Positions 37,539 to 46,066 of a stretch of DNA of 64,000 nucleotides are shown here, one piece after another. The notes beneath the pieces are model-generated. The model saw nothing but the letters and a program-made list of their open reading frames with translations, did no database searches and was not told where the DNA came from. A program made the translations under genes and the position numbers. This DNA is from Pantoea sp. (GTDB lineage: Bacteria; Pseudomonadota; Gammaproteobacteria; Enterobacterales; Enterobacteriaceae), in assembly GCF_028283705.1 (NCBI RefSeq), contig NZ_JAPWKD010000011.1:558001-622000 (forward strand), in the 5' to 3' direction. Position 1 is the first letter of the stretch. Each line of letters begins with the position of its first letter.

Positions 37539-38813
37539 ATGACATCATTAAATACTGAAACAGATACGCTGATTATTGGCGCGGGTCAGGCGGGGGTTGC
37601 CATGAGCGAACACCTGATGCGTCTGGGTATTCCGCATCTGGTAGTGGAGAAAAACCGTATTGCCGAATCCTGGCGTAGTCGTCGCTGGGATTCGTTGGTT
37701 GCCAATGGCCCGGCCTGGCATGACCGTTTTCCGGGCATGGAATTTCCTGGCTGCTCACCAGATAGCTTTGTGGCAAAAGAACAGGTTGCCGATTATTTTG
37801 TCAGTTATGCCGCCATGAACCAGTCACCGATTCATACCGGCGTCGAAGTGTTAAGCGCTGAACGCAATCAGGGGCGCAGTGGTTTTACTGTCACCACCTC
37901 CGCAGGCGTAATCAATGTGCAGCGTATCGTGGCCGCCACTGGACCCTTCCAGCGCCCGGTTATCCCGGCAATTGCCCCTCAACATAGCCAGATACAACAG
38001 CTGCACTCGGCTGACTATAAAAATCCGCAGCAGCTGCCACAGGGTGGCGTACTGGTGATTGGTGCTGGTTCTTCCGGCGTGCAGATTGCCGATGAATTGC
38101 AACGATCCGGTAAGCCAGTGTGGTTGTCGGTGGGACCGCACGATCGCCCGCCGCGTTCTTACCGTGGCCGGGACTTCTGCTGGTGGCTTGGTGTGCTCGG
38201 ATTGTGGGATGCCGCGGCCAGTCAACCGGGCAAAGAGCATGTCACCATCGCCGTGAGCGGTGCACGCGGTGGTCATACTGTTGATTTCCGTCGTCTGGCG
38301 GCGCAGGGCGTAAACCTCGTTGGCCTGACGGAAAGTTTCACCGAGAACACCGTTCGTTTTCAGGATGATCTGGCGGAGAATATTGCGCGTGGCGATGCGA
38401 ATTACCTCGCGTTACTGGATGCCGCTGATGCGTATATCGATCGTAACGGCCTTGATTTACCGCCGGAGCCACAGGCACGTGAATTCCTGCCAGACCCCGC
38501 TTGTGTCACCCATCCGCAGCTTTCATTGAATCTGGCAGAGGCCGGGATCACCAGCATTATCTGGGCGACAGGTTACGTGGCCGATTACAGCTGGTTAAAG
38601 GTCAATGCCTTCAATGAACAGGGCAGACCGCAGCATCATCGTGGCGTGTCCAGCGAGCCGGGCGTTTATTTCCTCGGCTTACCCTGGCTGTCACGTCGTG
38701 GTTCCACCTTTATCTGGGGCGTCTGGCATGATGCCAAATTCATTGCTGACCAGATCGCTATCCAGCGCCAGTACCAGTACCAGCAGTACCGCGCTCCCTC
38801 TGACTCGCTTTAA
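37539..38813 (+). CDS. Flavin-containing monooxygenase-like oxidoreductase
   Basis: 424 residues, started at the ATG at 37539 with AAGGA eight bases upstream (37524 is an alternative). Two dinucleotide loops are present, FAD-binding LIIGAGQAGVAM and NADPH-binding GVLVIGAGSSGVQIA, with the ATG motif near the end as SIIWATGYVADYSWL. Resembles CzcO/YUCCA-like class B monooxygenases that oxygenate amines, sulfides or ketones. First gene of a four-gene cluster with RidA, DUF1028 and an M20 deacetylase, where an imine or enamine intermediate is expected. Confidence 0.88.
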   Translation: MTSLNTETDTLIIGAGQAGVAMSEHLMRLGIPHLVVEKNRIAESWRSRRWDSLVANGPAWHDRFPGMEFPGCSPDSFVAKEQVADYFVSYAAMNQSPIHTGVEVLSAERNQGRSGFTVTTSAGVINVQRIVAATGPFQRPVIPAIAPQHSQIQQLHSADYKNPQQLPQGGVLVIGAGSSGVQIADELQRSGKPVWLSVGPHDRPPRSYRGRDFCWWLGVLGLWDAAASQPGKEHVTIAVSGARGGHTVDFRRLAAQGVNLVGLTESFTENTVRFQDDLAENIARGDANYLALLDAADAYIDRNGLDLPPEPQAREFLPDPACVTHPQLSLNLAEAGITSIIWATGYVADYSWLKVNAFNEQGRPQHHRGVSSEPGVYFLGLPWLSRRGSTFIWGVWHDAKFIADQIAIQRQYQYQQYRAPSDSL

Positions 38814-38822
38814 GGAACTGTT

Positions 38823-39248
38823 ATGCCTACTCATCAACGTATTCGTATGTTCAACACCAAAGAAACCTATCCGAATCAGACACTGGACAACGATCTCTGC
38901 CAGGCAGTGCGCGCCGGTAATACCGTCTACGTGCGTGGTCAGGTCGGTACTGATTTTGACGGTAATTTAGTGGGACTGGGCGATCCACGCGCCCAAACCG
39001 AACAGGCGATGAAAAACCTCAAACAACTGCTGGAAGAAGCCGGTAGCGATCTGAGCCATGTTGTTAAAACCACCACCTATATCATCGATCCGCGTTATCG
39101 CGAGCCGGTTTACCAGGAGGTGGGGAAATGGCTGAAAGGGGTGTTTCCGATTTCAACTGGCCTGGTGGTTTCGGCACTGGCGCAGCCGCAGTGGCTGATG
39201 GAAATTGATGTGATTGCGGTGATCCCGGATGACTGGGAGGCGAAATGA
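38823..39248 (+). CDS. RidA-family (YjgF/RutC-like) protein
   Basis: 141 residues; AAGGAACTGTT precedes the ATG. The opening and DLCQAVRAGNTVYVRGQVGTD, and the later TTTYIIDPRYREPVYQ and STGLVVSALAQPQWLMEID, fit the RidA fold. The usual catalytic Arg of deaminase-competent RidA lies before the T-T-x-Y-I segment, but here the region reads differently (DLSHVVKTTTYI), so enamine deaminase activity is not assured. 9 bases after the monooxygenase gene and overlapping DUF1028 by ATGA. Confidence 0.87.
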   Translation: MPTHQRIRMFNTKETYPNQTLDNDLCQAVRAGNTVYVRGQVGTDFDGNLVGLGDPRAQTEQAMKNLKQLLEEAGSDLSHVVKTTTYIIDPRYREPVYQEVGKWLKGVFPISTGLVVSALAQPQWLMEIDVIAVIPDDWEAK

Positions 39249-39919
39249 CGCTTTCGATTGCGGCACGCTGTGCGGAGTCCGGCCAGCTTGGTATCGCCAT
39301 TAGTTCGTCGAGCATTGCCGTAGGGGCGCGTTGCCCGTGGCTGGTGGCCGGAGTGGGTGCGGTATCCAGCCAGAACATCACATTACCGGCGCTGGGGCAG
39401 CAGATTCTGGCGCGTCTGGAAGAGGGCTTAACGCCGGAACAGGCGCTAAAAAGCGCACTGGCAGAAGATCGCTTTAGCGAATATCGCCAGGTGACGGTAA
39501 TTGACGCCAGCGGTCGCAGCGCCGCCTTTAGCGGTGACAAGACGCTGGGTATCTATCATGTGGTGCAGGGCAAAGAGTGCGTGGCCGCAGGTAATATGCT
39601 GGCGGAACAAGCGGTGATCGCCGAGATGGTGGCGGCTTTTGAAGCTGCCACCGGTGAGCTTACTGGTCGCCTGCTCACGGCGTTGCAGGCAGGGATCGAC
39701 GCCGGTGGTGAGGCGGGGCCGGTGCATTCTGCTGCTGTGAAGGTGGTGGATGATTACACCTGGCCGCTGGTGGATCTGCGCGTTGACTGGGCAGAAGAAA
39801 ACCCATTGGCCGAGCTGCATAAGCTGTGGCTGGCGTATGAACCGCAGATGCAGGCTTACGTCACCCGTGCGCTCGATCCACGCGATGCCCCGAGCTATGG
39901 CGTCCCCGGCGATGAGTAG
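39245..39919 (+). CDS. DUF1028 (Ntn-hydrolase-like) protein
   Basis: 224 residues. Opening TLSIAARCAESGQLGIAISS, then VGARCPWLVAGVGAVSSQNITLPALG, is characteristic of DUF1028, whose fold is related to Ntn hydrolases. A later WPLVDLRVDWAEENPLAELHKLW matches the family C-terminal block. Function unproven; linked here, by ATGA overlaps on both sides, with RidA and an M20 deacetylase, so it likely hydrolyses an amide in the same pathway. Confidence 0.87.
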   Translation: MTLSIAARCAESGQLGIAISSSSIAVGARCPWLVAGVGAVSSQNITLPALGQQILARLEEGLTPEQALKSALAEDRFSEYRQVTVIDASGRSAAFSGDKTLGIYHVVQGKECVAAGNMLAEQAVIAEMVAAFEAATGELTGRLLTALQAGIDAGGEAGPVHSAAVKVVDDYTWPLVDLRVDWAEENPLAELHKLWLAYEPQMQAYVTRALDPRDAPSYGVPGDE

Positions 39920-41066
39920 CGCGGTGCGCGATATCCTTGCGGCGCTGCTGGCGTTTGATACCACCAGCCGCGAATCCAATCTGGCCTTGATTACCTGGAT
40001 TGAGGATTTTCTGGTGCAGCGCGGGATCGCATCGCAGCGCATCATGGATGCCAGCGGGCGCAAAGCCAATCTGTATGCCCGGCTGGGACCGCGCGGTGAC
40101 GGTGGAGTGATGTTATCCGGCCATACCGATGTGGTCCCGGTTGATGGTCAGCAATGGACGCTGCCGCCGTTTGCCCTGACACAACAGGAAGGGCGCTACT
40201 ATGGTCGTGGCAGTGCTGACATGAAAGGTTTCCTCGCCTGCGTGCTGGCATCGCTGGATAATTTTCTGGCCCAGCCGTTGCGCCTGCCGTTGCATCTGGC
40301 TTTTTCCTATGATGAGGAAGTGGGCTGCCTCGGCGTGCGAAGCATGGTTGACTATCTGCGCGCTTCAGCGGAAAAACCCGCCATGTGTGTTATCGGCGAA
40401 CCTACGGAAATGCGTCCGGTTTATGGGCACAAGGGTAAAGTGGCGATACGCTGTCAGGTGCATGGCCGCGCCTGCCATTCGGCCTATGCGCCATCTGGCG
40501 TCAATGCTATCGAATATGCAGCAAAGCTTATCAACCACCTCGGCGAAGCGGCGCAGCAACTGAAACTGGTCGAGGATACGCGTTTTGAACCACCGTACAG
40601 CACGCTCCAGACCGGTGTGATTCAGGGTGGCAGTGCGCTAAATATCGTGCCGCAGGATTGCCAGTTTGATTTCGAAATCCGCTATCTGCCAGAGGCAAAT
40701 GTCCAGGGGATGATGACCCGGGTTGAGCAGTTTGCCCGGCAGCAACTATTGCCACAGATGCAGGCGGTAGCGGGCGAAAGCGCGATCCATTTTCAGCCGC
40801 TGAGCCATTACCCTGGCCTGCTCACCGATCCCCAGTCGCAATTTGCGCAATGGCTGGTGCAGTGGAGCGGTAGCGATGATTTTTCAACGGTGGCGTTTGG
40901 CACCGAAGGGGGATTATTTGATGAAGCGGGGATTGCTACCCTGATCTGCGGGCCGGGCAGCATGGAGCAGGGGCATAAACCGGATGAGTTTATCGCCATA
41001 GAGCAAGTCGAACGTTGTATGGCGATGCTTGATAATCTGTGCCAGTGGATGCGCTGTTTTTCTTAA
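39912..41066 (+). CDS. M20-family deacetylase (ArgE-like)
   Basis: 384 residues from the ATG at 39912, overlapping the DUF1028 stop. Metal ligands are visible in MLSGHTDVVPVD (His-Thr-Asp), YGRGSADMKGF (Asp), DEEVGCLG (Glu-Glu), VIGEPTEM and the C-terminal GPGSMEQGHKPDEF His. The dimerisation domain includes GRACHSAYAPSGVNAIEYA. Acetylornithine deacetylase-like, but the context is catabolic rather than arginine synthesis, so it may cleave an N-acyl amino acid produced by the upstream enzymes. Confidence 0.9.
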   Translation: MSSAVRDILAALLAFDTTSRESNLALITWIEDFLVQRGIASQRIMDASGRKANLYARLGPRGDGGVMLSGHTDVVPVDGQQWTLPPFALTQQEGRYYGRGSADMKGFLACVLASLDNFLAQPLRLPLHLAFSYDEEVGCLGVRSMVDYLRASAEKPAMCVIGEPTEMRPVYGHKGKVAIRCQVHGRACHSAYAPSGVNAIEYAAKLINHLGEAAQQLKLVEDTRFEPPYSTLQTGVIQGGSALNIVPQDCQFDFEIRYLPEANVQGMMTRVEQFARQQLLPQMQAVAGESAIHFQPLSHYPGLLTDPQSQFAQWLVQWSGSDDFSTVAFGTEGGLFDEAGIATLICGPGSMEQGHKPDEFIAIEQVERCMAMLDNLCQWMRCFS

Positions 41067-41070
41067 AAAC

Positions 41071-41092
41071 GCGCGATAAATCGCGCCGCTAC
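41071..41092. repeat. REP-like element, copy 4
   Basis: GCGCGATAAATCGCGC followed by CGCTAC, 4 bases after the deacetylase stop and 170 bases before an effector-like gene. Confidence 0.8.
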
Positions 41093-41239
41093 ATCAGGGC
41101 GCGAATCAACAACCATCATCAATTGATCCTGATGATGTTATGACTTTCCTCTTAACTCAGCTGAACTCACTGGCAGTCCTTCCGAAAAATTCAGATGATG
41201 CGCGGCTCCACGCGTATCAATGCCTTTAAGGAAAAAAGC

Positions 41240-43360
41240 ATGCCAAAATTACCGACATCTCTGGTGTCAAATGTCACCCGCAGTTCAGCAGAAAATAAAC
41301 CAACCCCCGCCATACGAAAAATTGCTGCTCAGAATTCCCAGGCCTCCATGCAGTCAAATACCGTTAAAACCCTGGGTGATTATTTGATGACTAAAGCCGG
41401 AGACTTTGCTCATTATGTCGATAAACTCATGAGCACGGATAAGCAGCCACGAAATTTTGTCAGTGTTGAACTTTCAGACGGCAAAGCCACCTCTTATAAG
41501 ATATATGGTAATCCTCCCTTCAGAATGAGTGGGCATAAATTTACCGATCTTAAAATTATGCATAACCATTTTCCCGCTGGAGTGGAAATGAGTAATTGCT
41601 GGTTTAAGGCGACAGAAGACCTGATGAAGTGGGGCGATGTGAGTTTTTCGCATGCTAATCTGGCGGGCATAAAAATTGATGGTGGTTTGGAAGGCAGCCA
41701 ATCCTGTTTTGATTCAATTGGGTTTTCCTCTGTCAATCTGCAAGATGCTGAGATTAATGATGTTAAATTCACCAGCGGTGATGCTCCTGTTTTTTCTCAG
41801 GTCGATCTCAGTAAAGCTAAATTCAATAATGTCTCTTTTAAAGGATGTTTCCACAGTATTTGTGAATTTAGTCGTGTGAATTTGACCGGTTCTGGGATAA
41901 CGGATCTGACGCTGAGTTACGTTGATTTTCTGGAAAAGGTGAATATCACCGGTAATACCATCAAAGAATTATTAGTGACGGGCCCCTGTGATTGGTCGGG
42001 TCTGGAGTGTGACCACTATAGTGACGGTGCTATTAGCTGGAACCGGAAGATGTTTGATAATGCAGAGGGATTGAATAAATCATTATCCCCTGAAAATGGC
42101 GCAATTGTTCTCAATATGCTCAACACCATGAAAAAGAACAACGGAGATATCGTGGTGGATTTGATGAGGCAGATGACGGAAATCATCATGCACTCACCTG
42201 CGTTGGTGGAGTGTTATCGTAATGAACCGCTACTGCGCGCATTAATTGCAGAACTGCGCGATCCTCTTTACGCGGGTAACAAAGATATTCAGGAATTCAG
42301 GGATAAACTGCTGTTTCAACACTATCGACGTGCCCCGCTGAACCCCGGTGAGAAGGAGCTGGCAGAGGCCCGGGGGTTGCTCAGCAAACTGCCTGTGGAA
42401 AAACTTTTGCAAGTCCAGGTGGTGGTCAATCAGGTGGCAAGAGAATATCCGCAAATCTGGAGCAGGTTTTCTGAGCACAGAGATCTGGCAGATCTCAGCT
42501 GGCTGAGAAAGATAAATGGATCCAATATTCCCCATCTTTTTTTTAATCCGGAAACATGGGAGATTATTTGCCTGTCAAAAATGGATTTCGAAGGTCTGGT
42601 CACGTCAAATACTCCGCCACGCAATCCAGAGCAGATAAAATGTGATGTATCAGGCAAGAACATTAAATTTGTGGCGGCTGAGCAAGGCGAAATAAGTCGC
42701 CTTCGCTCGGCCTTGCCGCTGGTTAATCGTTTATGGGAGCGCGCCACCATGTCATTGCAAATGGTGATAAACGGCCTGTTTACTTCATATTCATATAGTG
42801 ACTTGTCTGTTGAGGAGAGAATGGAAGCAGGGGCTATTAACCATCATACGAAGGCACTTCTGGCGCAGCCGTATGGAAAAAAATTGAATCTGACCTTCAG
42901 TAATACGGCGAAAATGTTGAAAAAAGTTTTTTCCTCTTATTGTGGGCATAATTCACAGCAAAGTTGCACCGCACTGGTAAAACAAGCCCAACAGCAACTG
43001 GAAAATCATCCCAGCTTTCAGGCCCGTCCTCGTGATCAACAACACGCTATCGCGGCGCTGGTCATGGTGAAGGTGCTGCTTGAATTATCTACAAAGCGAT
43101 ATTACGGCACCGAAAGTAGTAGCGTCACGGCTTTCCATGAACCCGCCTCGCATATTTTTTGGAATGCCTGCAAAGCCTGCCCGGGTATGTTCAATGACCG
43201 TGCGCGAATCGGCTGGTATAACTCGCTTTCAGGTCCTGGCCTGCAACATCCCGAGCAGGTAGCCGGTTTATTATCCGAAATAAATCAGTATCAGTTCCAC
43301 GGCCCTGACGGCGCAGCGATCAAAGCCGCGTTTGATGCGGTCTATCCTTTACCGCAATAA
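41240..43360 (+). CDS. SopA/NleL-like protein with catalytic Cys replaced by His (copy D)
   Basis: 706 residues from the ATG at 41240 (AAGGAAAAAAGC upstream). Ser/Thr/Asn/Pro-rich N-terminus; pentapeptide-type region about 105-265 (ANLAGIKIDG, VNLQDAEINDVKF, VDLSKAKFNNVSF); then the HECT-like part with NRLWERA and the family ending AVYPLPQ. Aligning LQHPEQVAG with FTCSAIVAG of copies B and C puts His670 at the catalytic Cys. Six of the first residues after it, VAG included, match, so the alignment is reasonable. No other Cys lies near the end, so thioester chemistry is not expected. Likely a pseudo-ligase or adaptor. Confidence 0.7.
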   Translation: MPKLPTSLVSNVTRSSAENKPTPAIRKIAAQNSQASMQSNTVKTLGDYLMTKAGDFAHYVDKLMSTDKQPRNFVSVELSDGKATSYKIYGNPPFRMSGHKFTDLKIMHNHFPAGVEMSNCWFKATEDLMKWGDVSFSHANLAGIKIDGGLEGSQSCFDSIGFSSVNLQDAEINDVKFTSGDAPVFSQVDLSKAKFNNVSFKGCFHSICEFSRVNLTGSGITDLTLSYVDFLEKVNITGNTIKELLVTGPCDWSGLECDHYSDGAISWNRKMFDNAEGLNKSLSPENGAIVLNMLNTMKKNNGDIVVDLMRQMTEIIMHSPALVECYRNEPLLRALIAELRDPLYAGNKDIQEFRDKLLFQHYRRAPLNPGEKELAEARGLLSKLPVEKLLQVQVVVNQVAREYPQIWSRFSEHRDLADLSWLRKINGSNIPHLFFNPETWEIICLSKMDFEGLVTSNTPPRNPEQIKCDVSGKNIKFVAAEQGEISRLRSALPLVNRLWERATMSLQMVINGLFTSYSYSDLSVEERMEAGAINHHTKALLAQPYGKKLNLTFSNTAKMLKKVFSSYCGHNSQQSCTALVKQAQQQLENHPSFQARPRDQQHAIAALVMVKVLLELSTKRYYGTESSSVTAFHEPASHIFWNACKACPGMFNDRARIGWYNSLSGPGLQHPEQVAGLLSEINQYQFHGPDGAAIKAAFDAVYPLPQ

Positions 43361-43383
43361 GCTACATTAGCGGGGATGCAACA

Positions 43384-44235
43384 TTGCATTCCCGTTGTGA
43401 CGATGCTGTTATAAAGCTCTTTTCGCGCAATGGGTCCGGATTTGTGTCGCTGAATGCTTCTGAATGGGTAAACCGTAATGGTATTGAATGTTCCCGCGTC
43501 ACCGCCAGTGACAGTGGTTTTCCACGACATTTACATGATGAATATGTGATTTGTGCCAACCTGAGTGGCCGGGAAGCCATCTGGCTGGATGGTAAAGAAC
43601 ATGAAGCGGTAGCCGGGCAGGTGACGGTTTACAATCCGGCATCGATTCAGGCGTCAGCGTTCAGTCTGGAACCGGTAAGTTTTATTAGTGTGCATTTACC
43701 GCAGTCGGTGCTGCGAGAAGTGGTGGCGCAGCATGGCCTGCATAGCACCAGTGAGGCACCAGTGCTGCGTGAAGGGGCGTACTACGATGCGCGGGTGTTT
43801 GCCGCGATTTGTCGCTTTGCGGATGTGGCACAGCAGGATGATGAACAGCTGCTGATGTGGTTATGCGGCGAGCTGCTGGATGATCAGGCCAGCTGCCAGC
43901 AGGGCGATGAACAGCTTATCGCCCAGGTGAAAGATTTGCTGCGCGCCGATCTGAGTGTAAAACCGCAACTGGATACGCTGGCGCAACAGGTGGGTTTCAG
44001 CAAATACCATCTGGTGAGGCGTTTCACCCAGCTTACCGGTATGCCACCGCTGCAATACCATATGCAACTGCGTTTACATCATGCACGTGATTTGTTGCGG
44101 CGTGGCGTGCACCCCCAGGAGGCGGCGCTGCAACTCGGTTTTTATGACCAGAGCCATTTTATCAATGCGTTCCGCAAGGTGATGGGCACCACGCCGCACC
44201 TTTATGCCCATCAGCTGAGGATAAATTCCCGATAG
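43384..44235 (+). CDS. AraC-family transcriptional regulator
   Basis: About 283 residues; the open frame starts at a TTG (43384) and the true start is uncertain. N-terminal AraC-binding cupin (PRHLHDEYVICANLSGREAI) and C-terminal double helix-turn-helix (LDTLAQQVGFSKYHLVRRFT and EAALQLGFYDQSHFINAFRK). Its end overlaps the convergent LysE-type gene by 25 bases. AraC regulators of this kind commonly control an adjacent LysE exporter, which fits. Confidence 0.85.
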   Translation: MHSRCDDAVIKLFSRNGSGFVSLNASEWVNRNGIECSRVTASDSGFPRHLHDEYVICANLSGREAIWLDGKEHEAVAGQVTVYNPASIQASAFSLEPVSFISVHLPQSVLREVVAQHGLHSTSEAPVLREGAYYDARVFAAICRFADVAQQDDEQLLMWLCGELLDDQASCQQGDEQLIAQVKDLLRADLSVKPQLDTLAQQVGFSKYHLVRRFTQLTGMPPLQYHMQLRLHHARDLLRRGVHPQEAALQLGFYDQSHFINAFRKVMGTTPHLYAHQLRINSR

Positions 44236-44849
44236 CCGGAGCTGATCACATAGACAGCGAAGTAACAGAAAATCAGCGCTGAAGCGAGGTAGGAATATTT
44301 CAGCAGACGCTGCCCCAGCAGTTTTCCTCCCATGCTGCCCACCAGGCACAATACGCAGGTCCAGAATACCCCGGCGATAAAGAAGCCGCTGAGAAACCAT
44401 GAGGTAGCACCCGTATTACCATGCCCCATACGTGAAATTAGTGCGCCCCCGACGCTGGCAAACCACAGAATGGCGGTGGGGGACGATAGCGCCAGCATCA
44501 CGCCACGGCTGAATTCCCGCATCAATGAACGTTTTGGCTGTTGTTCAGACATATTGATCGCCGTGACCGAACGGTATGCCGCCAGCAGCATTTTGATCGC
44601 AAACCAGACTAACAACAGCCCGCCACCCACCCACAGCACCCAGCGTACCGCCGCAAACTGCAACACCACCGCCATGCCCGCCAGTGCCAGCAGCGCATAA
44701 ATTAAATCGCCGATGCAGGTACCAATCCCCAGCCAGAAACCGTGGAAATAACCGCGCTGCATTGCCAGAGTGATCATGGCGATATTCGCCAGACCGATAT
44801 CGAGGCACAACGACAAACTCAACAGAAAACCATTGGAAAACTGCAACAT
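44211..44849 (-). CDS. LysE-family amino acid exporter
   Basis: 212 residues with about six hydrophobic segments. Opening MLQFSNGFLLSLSLCLDIGL and the later SPTAILWFASVGGALISRMG match the LysE/RhtB-like exporters of the YahN/YfiK-type group. Acts in the inner membrane; substrate probably an amino acid. Convergent with the AraC gene, likely its regulator. Confidence 0.85.
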   Translation of the reverse strand: MLQFSNGFLLSLSLCLDIGLANIAMITLAMQRGYFHGFWLGIGTCIGDLIYALLALAGMAVVLQFAAVRWVLWVGGGLLLVWFAIKMLLAAYRSVTAINMSEQQPKRSLMREFSRGVMLALSSPTAILWFASVGGALISRMGHGNTGATSWFLSGFFIAGVFWTCVLCLVGSMGGKLLGQRLLKYSYLASALIFCYFAVYVISSGYREFILS

Positions 44850-44930
44850 AATTAAATACGCATCCCGCGCTGGTGAAAGTGGAGGTATTTAACCATGTTG
44901 TCGTATAGGGATATTGGAAAGAATTGCGCA

Positions 44931-45821
44931 TTACAGCAGCGGATAATTCTGCTGAATCAGCCTCGCAACTCGCCATCCTTCCAGCCCAGGTGGATGATAG
45001 GCCGCCATACGGGAGGCAAGCAGGGCGAGGCGGTTTGCGGGGATGTCCTGCTGTGATGAAAGCAACTCCTTCGAATTGTTGCGGTTTTTTGGGGCAATAT
45101 CCGGCCACAAGACAATAGCATCGTCAATCAGCCCGATACCGGTATCGCGCAGTGGATAGGGGTTTTGTTCTTCATTGCCGCAATCTGCTGCGGATGATAG
45201 CTGGATCATTATTCTTGCCAGGATCACGGCGGCGATGGTTTATTCCTGTTGCGTGGAAAGTCCAGTACGAGTCAATCCCAGCTTTTCACGTGTGAGGTTG
45301 ATCAGTGCCTCACGTTTTTCTTCTGTCCCGATGTCCGCATTGAACGGTGAGAGCATTTTTCCTGACGTATTTAAATCATCAAACGACGTCAGATCTTTTC
45401 TCTCACGGGTTTGCCGGGTAAGCCGTGCAATAATATGGTTTTCAATTTCCGTTACCCGCTGTTGCTCACGGTATTAAGACCTTCGCGGTGGGAGAATAAC
45501 CTGGTGATCACCTCTGATAAATTCCTGTCACTGGTGGACCAGAGTGAATGCAGGGCGGGGAAAGTGCGCAGCAAATTAATAAGATTTTCAGCAGTGCCAG
45601 GTACGGGCCTCATGGTGTATTTCTCCGGGTCATACTCTAACAGTTGAAAATTTGGCGGGATTTCCTGTGCAGTAATCAGGCGGTTAAATTCATCATTTGG
45701 TATTGCTAACAATCTCACCACTGTTTCTGATAACGATGGGCTGCTGTTGTGCACGTAATTCACCTTCTTGTGACTTAACGTGGGCGGCTGAGCTCACTGG
45801 GTTAATGGGAATGTCTGACAT
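44931..45821 (-). pseudogene. SopA/NleL-like gene remnant (copy P): internal deletion, frameshifts and stop
   Basis: An intact ribosome site and start (AAGGAGAAATAAT-ATG, ATG at 45821) open MSDIPINPVSSAAHVKSQ, but the frame hits a stop after about 42 codons. In a second frame, LSETVVRLLAIPNDEFNRLI and FPALHSLWSTSDRNLSEVI match the middle of copies B and C, showing that the entire pentapeptide part and about 350-400 residues were deleted. A second frameshift near 45465 moves to EQQRVTEIENHIIARL, which matches AEIENHMISLL. A TAA near 45241 then interrupts, before the family ending RMAAYHPPGLEG...QNYPLL (residues not all shown). The catalytic position here would be Arg. No product is expected. 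Confidence 0.8.
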
Positions 45822-46066
45822 ATTATTTCTCCTTAAATAAGGATGAGGTTTTTATGATGCTGGTGGATTTTTTAATTTCGGTAATCATCAGGAAAAGGAG
45901 ATTGCAAAAATACGGAAAAATAAAACATAGCGATTTTATGAGCAAGATATGAAATCAGAAATTGCAGAGGGATTATTCTGCTTTTGCCACACGTCTTTGA
46001 AATAGTATATTCATTCAATCCTTCAGCGCCCGACGTTATCCAAATATATTTAAAGAGATCCATGAT

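Noticed and set aside
41240..43360. Pentapeptide protein of the Qnr/MfpA type
   Set aside because: The repeats are degenerate and followed by about 440 residues shared with the SopA-like copies, unlike the short pure-repeat Qnr proteins.
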